Below, in pieces: positions 24,195 to 30,751 of a stretch of DNA of 44,091 nt. The translations under genes were made by a program, and so were the position numbers. How positions within the stretch are numbered: the stretch's first letter is position 1; each line of letters begins with the position of its first letter. Below the pieces are notes generated by a model. It saw only the letters and a list, made by a program, of their open reading frames with translations. It did not search any database and was not told the origin of the DNA. The stretch is from Spirochaetales bacterium. Its GTDB lineage: Bacteria; Spirochaetota; Spirochaetia; DSM-27196; Alkalispirochaetaceae. The DNA lies in the NCBI GenBank assembly GCA_028282545.1, contig JANQHT010000003.1:1-44091 (forward strand), written 5' to 3'.

Positions 24195-25424
24195 ATGGCA
24201 AGCAGCACTCAAAATGTCCTTTACCCGCGGGATCGATTGGACGCGCGTTGGGATCTGGTAGCGATCGGGATCGTCGTGAACACGTGTCTCGGTACCGTCT
24301 ATTCCTGGTCGGTGTTTCGTGCGCCGGTCGAGCAAGCGATCGGCCTCACCACGGCGCAGAGCGGCGTTCCGTACTCGGTGTTTCTCGCCGCATTCGCCTT
24401 CTCGATGCCGCTGGCCGGAACGCTCATGACGCGGCTCGGAACGCGCCTGACGCTGTTGATCGGCGGGGTACTCGTAGCCGCCGGGTGGATCGGTGGGGGG
24501 ATGATCGAGGATTACCTCTTGTTCGTACTCGTGTACGGCGTCGTCGGCGGCGTGGGGGTGGGATTTGCCTACGGCGTTCCCTTGGCGGTGGCGGGCAGTT
24601 GGTTTCGGAACCGTCGCGGGTTTGCCATGGGGTTGACGCTCGCCGGCTTCGGCGTCTCGCCCTTCGTCACCGCACCGCTCGCCGAGGTCCTAATCAATTG
24701 GGTCGGGGTCCAGTACGCGAAGCAGCTCCTGGGCGTCCTCTTCCTCGCGGTCGTCTGCGGTCTGTCGCCCCTGTTCAAGAAACGTCCCGATCACGACGAT
24801 CGCTCCGTGGAACACCGCGGCGATCGCCCAACGGAGGCTGCAGCGCCTCAGGCGCGGCCGATGTTACAGAGTCGGTCGTTCTACGGTTTCTGGGTCTGTT
24901 ATGTGATCGGGACGCTCACCGGACTCACGGCGATCGGAATGACGGCGTCGTTCGGTATGGAGGTCGTAGGACTATCCGGGGCGGTCGCCGCCGCGACGGT
25001 ATCCGCCTTTGGTATTCTCAATGGGGTGGGAAGACCGATATTCGGCTCTATCCACGACTCATTGGGAACGCGCCGCACCGTTGTGCTCTCGTTCCTCTTG
25101 ATCGCCTGTGCCGCAAGCGTTTCGCTCTTCACGGGACCCGGTACAAGGCTCCCCTTCTTCGTCGGTTTTGGTCTCTTCTGGTTTATGCTGGGCGCTTGGC
25201 TCTCGATCGCTCCCGCGGCGACCAGTCGCCTCTTCGGCGCAGAAAATTACGCCCGGAACTACGGCATCATGTACACGGCGTACGGTGTCGGTGCGCTCAC
25301 CGGCGGCGCGGCATCGGCTCGGTTCTACGCTCGCTTTGGATCGTACGATCCGCTCTTTCTGCTCGTTATCGCGCTCTGCGTCGCGGGCATCGCGATTGCG
25401 ATCGCCACCATCCGGCAGCGGTAG
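24195..25424 (+). CDS. MFS transporter, oxalate/formate antiporter (OFA) type
   Basis: The 409-aa protein has 12 predicted membrane helices. The OFA signature is present: GTVYSWSVFRAPVEQ in helix 1, the motif A-like MTRLGTRLTLLIGG, GGVGVGFAYGVPLAVAGSWF and RRGFAMGLTLAGFG, then GRPIFGSIHDSLG in the second half. Family members exchange oxalate for formate, or carry lactate, pyruvate and other monocarboxylates. The substrate cannot be told from the sequence. The ATG at 24195 has no good ribosome-binding site. The 11-bp repeats at 24128 are the only regulatory feature seen. padR follows on the same strand with its own promoter. Confidence 0.88.
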   Translation: MASSTQNVLYPRDRLDARWDLVAIGIVVNTCLGTVYSWSVFRAPVEQAIGLTTAQSGVPYSVFLAAFAFSMPLAGTLMTRLGTRLTLLIGGVLVAAGWIGGGMIEDYLLFVLVYGVVGGVGVGFAYGVPLAVAGSWFRNRRGFAMGLTLAGFGVSPFVTAPLAEVLINWVGVQYAKQLLGVLFLAVVCGLSPLFKKRPDHDDRSVEHRGDRPTEAAAPQARPMLQSRSFYGFWVCYVIGTLTGLTAIGMTASFGMEVVGLSGAVAAATVSAFGILNGVGRPIFGSIHDSLGTRRTVVLSFLLIACAASVSLFTGPGTRLPFFVGFGLFWFMLGAWLSIAPAATSRLFGAENYARNYGIMYTAYGVGALTGGAASARFYARFGSYDPLFLLVIALCVAGIAIAIATIRQR

Positions 25425-25478
25425 CGTCGGGTCGGACGGTCGTTGGCATCGGTGGGCCTCGGTTTCTGGTGGTGTTCG

Positions 25479-25508
25479 TTTACACATACGTGCAACGGCA
25501 CGTATCCT
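25479..25508 (+). promoter_or_regulatory. padR promoter with palindromic operator
   Basis: TTTACA (25479-25484) and TATCCT (25503-25508) are 18 bp apart. Between them, ATACGTGC (25486-25493) and GCACGTAT (25498-25505) make a perfect 8-bp inverted repeat with 4 bp between. It has the same arm/spacer layout as the site at 26204-26223, so both are probably bound by the PadR protein. Confidence 0.6.
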
Positions 25509-25542
25509 GTCACCATGCCTAAACTGTGTGCAGGAGGATCGC

Positions 25543-26097
25543 GTGTCGTTACCGCATTTTATCTTGGGTGCGTTAGCTGATCAGCCAATGACCGGATACG
25601 ACCTCAACAAGTCGTTTCAAATGTCGATCAACCACTTCTGGTCTACCGATCAGAGCCAGATCTATCGCTCCCTACAAAGACTAAAAGACGAGGGATTTGT
25701 TCGCGACAAACAGGTAATCCAACACGAATCGCCCAACAAGAAGGTCTATCGAATCACCGCTGCCGGTACCAGAGAGCTGCGGCGCTGGCTGGAAACACCC
25801 CTTGATGTTCAGGACGCTCCGGTTCGGGAGGGATGGCTCGGTCAGCTCTTTTTCGGCAGTCACGTCGAGCCTTCGCGGACGGCGGAGGTGATGGAACGAT
25901 ATCTTCGGGAGGTAGAGGATACGATAGACGGTCTTCTATCTATCCGGATGGGACTCTCAAACGGCAGCGGTGACGTTTCCTCTGATCGACGGAGCACTCT
26001 ACGCCTCGCGGCGTTGGAGTACGGCATTGCTATTCGCCGAGCGGGAGCCGAATGGTTGCGGCAATTGATCGAAACGTTGAAAGCAGAGAGGGTATAG
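25543..26097 (+). CDS. PadR-family transcriptional regulator
   Basis: The 184-aa protein starts MSLPHFILGALADQPMTGYDL, the hallmark of PadR winged-helix proteins, with the wing region in IYRSLQRLKDEGFV and KKVYRITAAGTREL. A C-terminal Vir-like helical domain (about residues 95-184) mediates dimerisation. The GTG at 25543 is set by AGGAGG 5 nt upstream; longer frames to 25108 run through the MFS gene. PadR proteins repress by binding palindromes and respond to phenolics, drugs or other ligands. Palindromes of the form ATAYRTGC-N4-GCAYRTAT flank the gene, one in its own promoter. Confidence 0.88.
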   Translation: MSLPHFILGALADQPMTGYDLNKSFQMSINHFWSTDQSQIYRSLQRLKDEGFVRDKQVIQHESPNKKVYRITAAGTRELRRWLETPLDVQDAPVREGWLGQLFFGSHVEPSRTAEVMERYLREVEDTIDGLLSIRMGLSNGSGDVSSDRRSTLRLAALEYGIAIRRAGAEWLRQLIETLKAERV

Positions 26098-26200
26098 GTC
26101 CGCCGGATTGGCGGCCCGATGATTCCGAGACCGCTTTTCGATCATCCCAGGAACGGTAGGTGACCAGAACAGGCGAGCTTCTTTGTCTTTTATGCATAAG

Positions 26201-26242
26201 CAAATATATGCTATTGCATATATTTGTAAATAATTGTATCTT
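26201..26242 (+). promoter_or_regulatory. Promoter with 11-bp-arm palindrome before the serine hydrolase pseudogene
   Basis: CAAATATATGC (26201-26211) and GCATATATTTG (26216-26226) are a perfect inverted repeat around TATT. TTGCAT (26214-26219) and TATCTT (26237-26242) form a promoter with 17-bp spacing whose -35 lies in the right arm. A second small palindrome, TTATGCATAA, is at 26190-26199. The core matches the padR operator design, suggesting control by the adjacent PadR. Confidence 0.58.
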
Positions 26243-26284
26243 GACGGTATTCAACATCGAATCAAGAAGTAGATCGATACGGCT

Positions 26285-26832
26285 TTGCACCACGCCGTCG
26301 GCACGGCGAAAACGAAATTCACACGACTGCTGCGCGCTACTCTCTGGATGGTTACCGGCTTTGCAGTTGTCGGGCTTTGTGCTTTTCTTTGGCTGAGAAG
26401 CAGCCCCCCACTGGACCGGGATAACACTGTTTGCCGAGCGGTACCGGGTCGAGAACTTTCGCAATATGGACAAGGTATTCCCGTACCACGCGGCGGTCTC
26501 CGCCGTCGAAGAGGGATATATCGACAGTATGCGTGATCCCATCGGCCGTTACGTCCCCGATCTCGTCGGCTCCGCATCTACTGCCGGGCGAAAATCCCGC
26601 CTCGTCGTGGACCTTTGGCTACGGATACAAGTGGTGGATTCCCGAAGACCCCCAGGGAGACTTCCTCGCTATCGGCGTGTGGGGGCAGTACATCTATGTC
26701 GATCCGAACCGGGACGTCATCATTGTAAAAACCAGCGTCGACCCGTTGTTCGACGACCGGGATCACGAGAGTGTCGCCGCCTTTCGATCGATCGCCCGCT
26801 CGATTGCCGGATACGAGGGAAGCCGATCCTGA
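26285..26832 (+). pseudogene. Serine hydrolase (beta-lactamase class C-like), broken in three frames
   Basis: Three pieces of one protein lie in three frames. The first is a membrane-anchor N-terminus from 26285 (TLWMVTGFAVVGLCAFLWL). The second covers about 26421-26575 (ITLFAERYRVENFRNMDKVFP, given here by its ends, then SAVEEGYIDSMRDPIGRYVPDLV). The third covers about 26620-26832 (FGYGYKWWIPE, FLAIGVWGQYIYVDPNRDVI). The order fits 6-aminohexanoate-dimer hydrolase-like serine hydrolases, but the SxxK nucleophile region and about half the enzyme are missing. So there are at least two frameshifts plus internal deletion. The intact-looking promoter and palindrome upstream suggest recent loss. 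Confidence 0.66.
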
Positions 26833-27063
26833 CGAATCGGTTTGGTTTTGACCGATTCACCGCGATCGAGCAGATAAACGTAGCCACCGGGCCCGCGTCT
26901 AACCACGCATTACGGATCCTTTCCGGCTCGGTGGCGATTTCCCTCGTCGCCTTCGCTACCAAATCGCTCAGGTTATGTGGTTCCGTCGGGCGGCGGAGCA
27001 GAGTTTCCGCACGTATGCGAGCCCCCGCTACGCAGGCTATATTTGTCGGTGGTTAGGTAGATC

Positions 27064-27879
27064 ATGATCACTCAGAAGTACACGCCGCCGGACGACCTGA
27101 GACTGTTTGTGAAGTCGTATTTCATCCAGGAAATCGACCTCGACACACGGGGACTCTTGATCCCCGCCCTGACACAGACCCTGCTGCAGTTCAATTACGG
27201 TGAGTTGTTTCTGATGCAGGACTCGACCGGTCACCAGGCGCAGTTCTATCCCGTTACATTGACGGGGATATTGACGACGTACTGGCACTTCACGACGCAG
27301 GGGAGCGTCAAACCGCGATATCTCGCGATTGAGTTGCATCCCTACGTTCCGTTTCTGCTGTTCGCGGAAAAGAACCGGCAGTTGATCAACTCCAGCGTCG
27401 ATGCCGCCGAACACTTTGACGGTTCCGAGGAGTTCAGGCGATCGGTTGCAGCCGCCGAAGATCCCGACGAAAAGATCGAGTTGGCGAATCACTACCTGAC
27501 GAACCTCTTTTCGTCGGTATCTCCCTTCGACGACGAAGAGATCGTTCACGCCCTGGAGGTGATGGACGCTCCCGCCGAGTACACAACCATCGAAACGCGG
27601 CTGAGCCGGCTGTCACGGAACCCACGCAACTTCCGGACGAAGTTCAAACGGGTGATTGGTGTATCCCCCAAGCTCTTTATGCGTATCCGCCGCATGGAGA
27701 AGGTGCTCTCCGACATGCACCAGCACCCCGATGAGCAGTACCTCCAGAAACTGCACGGCTTCTACGACCAGCCCCACTTCATCAGGGAGTGCAAGCTCTT
27801 CACCGGCCGGACGCCCACGGCGATCTTCGCACCTTTCAAGGACGAAAGCGTGCGAAAGATACACAACAACCTCTCGTAA
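27064..27879 (+). CDS. AraC-family transcriptional regulator
   Basis: The 271-aa protein has an N-terminal beta-rich sensing domain of the DUF6597 type (KYTPPDDLRLFVKSYFIQE, LLQFNYGELF, PRYLAIELHPYVPFLLF). Its C-terminal AraC DNA-binding domain spans about residues 170-265 and includes LSRLSRNPRNFRTKFKRVIG, GVSPKLFMRIRRMEKVL and the second HTH in FYDQPHFIRECKLFTGRTP. Members usually activate a neighbouring gene; both neighbours here are remnants or unrelated, so the target is unknown. The ATG at 27064 has only a weak ribosome-binding site. The final codons are duplicated just past the stop. Confidence 0.84.
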   Translation: MITQKYTPPDDLRLFVKSYFIQEIDLDTRGLLIPALTQTLLQFNYGELFLMQDSTGHQAQFYPVTLTGILTTYWHFTTQGSVKPRYLAIELHPYVPFLLFAEKNRQLINSSVDAAEHFDGSEEFRRSVAAAEDPDEKIELANHYLTNLFSSVSPFDDEEIVHALEVMDAPAEYTTIETRLSRLSRNPRNFRTKFKRVIGVSPKLFMRIRRMEKVLSDMHQHPDEQYLQKLHGFYDQPHFIRECKLFTGRTPTAIFAPFKDESVRKIHNNLS

Positions 27880-27888
27880 CTCTCGTAA
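27871..27888. repeat. 9-bp tandem duplication at a stop codon
   Basis: CTCTCGTAA occurs at 27871-27879, ending in the stop codon of the AraC-type gene, and again at 27880-27888. The duplication leaves the protein unchanged. Confidence 0.9.
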
Positions 27889-28094
27889 CGCCGCGATCGG
27901 CCGTCTGGCCAACTGCAGCGCCGCGTTCCGAGAGGCATCGCGAAGTTCGTTCCTCGGAAGCGAACGGCCGATTCCCCCGACCGCTCGGTTGCGCTTCGGT
28001 CAGTCGTACTCGTGCGCGTCGATCGAGAACGGCACGGTTCGAGCATTACCGTGGAGGAGATCTCGGACCGGTGCGCGAGCCGGTGTTCCGTCGC

Positions 28095-29549
28095 CTATGG
28101 GCCCCACACGGCGTACATGACCCGATCAGTAGCACCGAACGCGCCGACGGCTACGAAGCGCCCGTTTCCATAGGCCACAGCCTCCCAGGAGTTGTCGGTC
28201 GCGGCGGGCGTCGCGGTCCACGTAGTGCCATCGGCTGACGTCATTGCGCGGTTGGTTCCCGTTGTTGATACCGCGACAAACAACCCGTCACCGTACGTTA
28301 CGTTGACCCACTGATTGGCCTCCGCCGCTTGCCGGGCAGTCCACGTAACTCCGTCCGGTGAGGTCATCACTCGATTTGTCCCGCTGTTCGCGACGGCGAC
28401 GAAGAGTCCGTCACCAAAGGTCACCGATTGCCATGAGTTGGTCTCTGCCGCGGTTCGAGAGGTCCAGGTGATTCCATCCGGTGAGGTCATGACGCCGCCT
28501 GCCTGGTTCACAGCTACGAAGACGCCATTTCCATAACTCACCGAAGACCAACTTGCAGCCTCCGTCGCCGTTCGCGCCGTCCAGATGGTACCGTCCGGAG
28601 ACGTCATGACTTGGTTCGCGCCGTTCAGCGAAACCGCCACGTACATCCCATCGCCGTGGGTGACTGAGACCCAATCGTTTGCGGCCGCTGCAGCTCGAGC
28701 GGTCCAGGTGGCGCCGTCTGCCGAGGTCATTACTCGATTCGTACCGTTAGTGGAGACGGCGACAAACAATCCATCGCCGTACGTCAGAGAGAACCATGCG
28801 TTCGCCTCGGCGGCCGATCGCGCGGTCCAGGTGATACCGTCCGCAGAGGTCATGACGCGATTCGTACCATTGAAGTTGATCGCGGCGAAGAGCCCTCCGC
28901 CGAATGCAATTCCTTTATAGTTGGCTGTCTCGGTCGGTGTCGCGGCAACGAAAGAGAACGGAGACCACTGTGCATACAACGTCCGGTCCGCCGCAGGCAT
29001 CGCAAACGTGTCGCCGGGCGCCCGATCCGTGCCGGTGCCGATTGCCGCTGTGTTCCAGCCGGCAAACTCGGATCCGGTTTTTCTGAGGCCTCCGATGTTG
29101 CCGAGGACGGTGACAGTCGCGCCTTCCTCATAGCTCATCGTATCGACGGGAACCGTGCCCGAGTCGGCACCGTTCTCGTCGTAGGTCACCGTGAAGGTCG
29201 GATTGGGCGACCACGTTGCGTAGAGGGCCACGTCTACCGCCGGCATCGCAAAGGTCGCGCCGGTTGTGTAGGCGGTTCTATCTCCATCTGAAGCTGTGTT
29301 CCAGCCGACGAACGAGTACCCGTCACGTGCGAGTCCACCGGTGTTACCCAGGACAGTAACGGTATTGCCCGCCGTGTATTGCGTATCGTCTACCGGAACA
29401 GCTCCGCCGTCCGCCCCATTGGGTTGGTAGGTAACCGAGTACGTTGCCGGAGGATCGTCTGCGGGGTCTTCCGGCTCCAGGAACCACTCACAACTGCCAA
29501 GGATTGTCGCCGTCACCAACGACAGGATCACACCAACTCGCACACGCAT
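28095..29549 (-). CDS. Lipoprotein with two Listeria-Bacteroides repeats and a seven-repeat propeller
   Basis: The 484-aa lipoprotein has a lipobox TILGSC (Cys20). After a Pro/Asp linker come two InlB B-type (Flg_new) repeats at about residues 35-105 and 107-180, each with the VTYxxNGADxGxVPVD strand, a GYSFVGWNT or GSEFAGWNT turn and LYATWSP or LYAQWSP at the end. Seven units of about 41 aa then fill the C-terminus, each reading roughly W-x-x-VxYGDGLFVAVSxxGTNRVMTSxDGxTWTxR. Seven such units predict a seven-bladed beta-propeller exposed at the cell surface. GGAGGG precedes the ATG at 29549, which decides against the 29690 start. The repeats are near-identical in DNA, so copy number may vary. 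The ligand is unknown. Confidence 0.86.
   Translation of the reverse strand: MRVRVGVILSLVTATILGSCEWFLEPEDPADDPPATYSVTYQPNGADGGAVPVDDTQYTAGNTVTVLGNTGGLARDGYSFVGWNTASDGDRTAYTTGATFAMPAVDVALYATWSPNPTFTVTYDENGADSGTVPVDTMSYEEGATVTVLGNIGGLRKTGSEFAGWNTAAIGTGTDRAPGDTFAMPAADRTLYAQWSPFSFVAATPTETANYKGIAFGGGLFAAINFNGTNRVMTSADGITWTARSAAEANAWFSLTYGDGLFVAVSTNGTNRVMTSADGATWTARAAAAANDWVSVTHGDGMYVAVSLNGANQVMTSPDGTIWTARTATEAASWSSVSYGNGVFVAVNQAGGVMTSPDGITWTSRTAAETNSWQSVTFGDGLFVAVANSGTNRVMTSPDGVTWTARQAAEANQWVNVTYGDGLFVAVSTTGTNRAMTSADGTTWTATPAATDNSWEAVAYGNGRFVAVGAFGATDRVMYAVWGP
28105..28930. repeat. Tandem ~123-bp coding repeats
   Basis: Seven units of about 123 bp encode the propeller blades. All but the last carry the segment coding for VMTSxDGxxWTxR; the last is shorter and ends ATDRVMYAVWGP. 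High similarity between units makes unequal recombination likely. Confidence 0.85.
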
Positions 29550-29897
29550 GGACTTGCTCCCTCCGTAGGACCGTCTCTTGTGGACGGCTGTATAGATGAG
29601 CAAAAATGTAAGGTATGAATTCTGAGCCGCATTGTATAAAACGGCTATTATGCCGCTGGATTCTGATGTGAGGCACAAACACCGCTTCAACTACATCTTT
29701 GGTGAGACAAGCCGTCGGCTTGACACCGCAGATTCTCATTGTTAGGTGTGAGCTAACATAGTTCAATGTAGATAACAAAGGTCTGGGGTACGATTTTTCG
29801 TGCACCCTTCGTGCGACTTCAGCGTTTGGTAAAACTGCAATGATTCGGAGATGTTCGCCTCGACAATGGCGCAATCTTGCCCCAGCTGTGAACAACC
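29550..29897. other. Intergenic region without a recognisable gene
   Basis: This AT-richer stretch of about 350 bp has two small hairpins: CAAGCCG-T-CGGCTTG (29708-29722) and TGTTAG-N7-CTAACA (29740-29758). An antisense reading of 135 codons (29488-29895) has no recognisable domain, an odd composition and overlaps the lipoprotein start, so I do not call it a gene. Promoters of the flanking divergent genes must lie here, but I could not pick them. Confidence 0.6.
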
Positions 29898-30290
29898 ATG
29901 AACCCGGCGACTCCCGTGACGAATCTATCTACGCTCCGGAACCGGAACCTTCGTCTGAAAGAGGCGTATAGGCGACACCGGTTTCGAAAAAAGCTCTTCG
30001 TGATTGTGCTCGTTCCCATAGTCGTGGCGTTGGTCGGATCTGCCGTTGCCTTTGGATCGGCAGATATCTCGTTTGTGGATGTCTATCGCACCGTATTTCG
30101 CCATGCGATCCCCGGGGATGCCGTGGAAGACGTGGGCCACACGCACGTCATCGTATGGCGGCTGCGACTTCCCCGCGTTCTTATGGGTCTTATTGCGGGC
30201 GTCGCGTTAGGTTCCACCGGCGCGGTGATGCAGGTGGTGCTCTGAAATCCCCTCGCCGATCCGTATATGCTTCGGATCTCTGCGGGAGAA
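29898..30290 (+). pseudogene. FecCD/BtuC-type iron-siderophore permease, truncated
   Basis: From the ATG at 29898 the frame encodes a basic N-terminus, a first helix (KKLFVIVLVPIVVALVGS) and the family hallmark VWRLRLPRVLMGLIAGVALG followed by GAVMQVVL. A TGA at 30243 then stops it. The same frame continues as NPLADPYMLRISAGE, exactly the next conserved element (xxNPLADPYxLGxSxG). The stop probably replaced an Arg codon (CGA to TGA). Shortly after, similarity ends at the IS21-like fragment. About 130 of some 340 codons remain, and the substrate-binding protein and ATPase genes are absent. Confidence 0.78.
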
Positions 30291-30731
30291 GCGAGTGCTG
30301 CTTCGAGAATACCTGGAGCACGGGTGGACCAAGGAAACCCTTGCCGGGAAGTTGGGCATCAACCGAAGGACAATCTACCGCTGGGTCGAGACAGGTCAGC
30401 TTGACCGCAACCTGGACAATACCGCGGTCAGCTACGCCAACCGGCCGCCGGTCCCCCGGGTGTGCTACACGCAGGTGAAAGAGTACGTGAGGAAGATCCG
30501 GCCGAGGCCACCGGACGAATGGTTGTTCGATGCGAAACGCCACCGGGACACCAGGCACAGGTGGACTTCGCAGAGTTCCGACTCCCCTGGGGGAAACGGT
30601 GGATTCTGTTAGTGACGTTTGGCTACTCCCGGTTGTTGTGGGGACGGTTCTATCCACGTCAGACGATGACCAATCTCATGAACGGAATCGAGGACGCGTT
30701 TTGTTTCTTTGGTGGTGACCCCCGGCGGTGA
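30291..30731 (+). mobile_element. IS21-family transposase (IstA) remnant
   Basis: The first frame (about 30295-30420) encodes an IstA-type HTH: LLREYLEHGWTKETLAGKLG followed by INRRTIYRWVETG. After a frameshift, another frame (to 30731) encodes the start of the DDE integrase core: RCETPPGHQAQVDFAEFRLP (first catalytic Asp), then LVTFGYSRLLWGRFYPRQ and AFCFFGGDPR. The remaining two catalytic residues, the C-terminus, the istB helper gene and terminal repeats are missing. The element lies at the broken end of the FecCD gene, so it probably took part in that gene's loss. Confidence 0.7.
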
Positions 30732-30751
30732 TCCGCCGCAACGGTACCGTT

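Noticed and set aside
23579..25522. 647-codon + strand frame spanning the EIIA and MFS region
   Set aside because: Arg-rich translation, opposite the EIIA gene and out of frame with the clear MFS gene.
25108..25542. N-terminal extension of the PadR protein into the MFS gene
   Set aside because: AGGAGG and the family's standard N-terminus place the start at 25543.
29740..29758. GTTAGGT next to CTAACA, resembling part of an integron attC site
   Set aside because: No complementary RYYYAAC core at a suitable distance on either side, and the neighbouring genes are not in cassette order. A small hairpin is the simpler reading.
30291..30731. Complete IS21 element
   Set aside because: No terminal inverted repeats, no istB and only the first part of istA could be seen.
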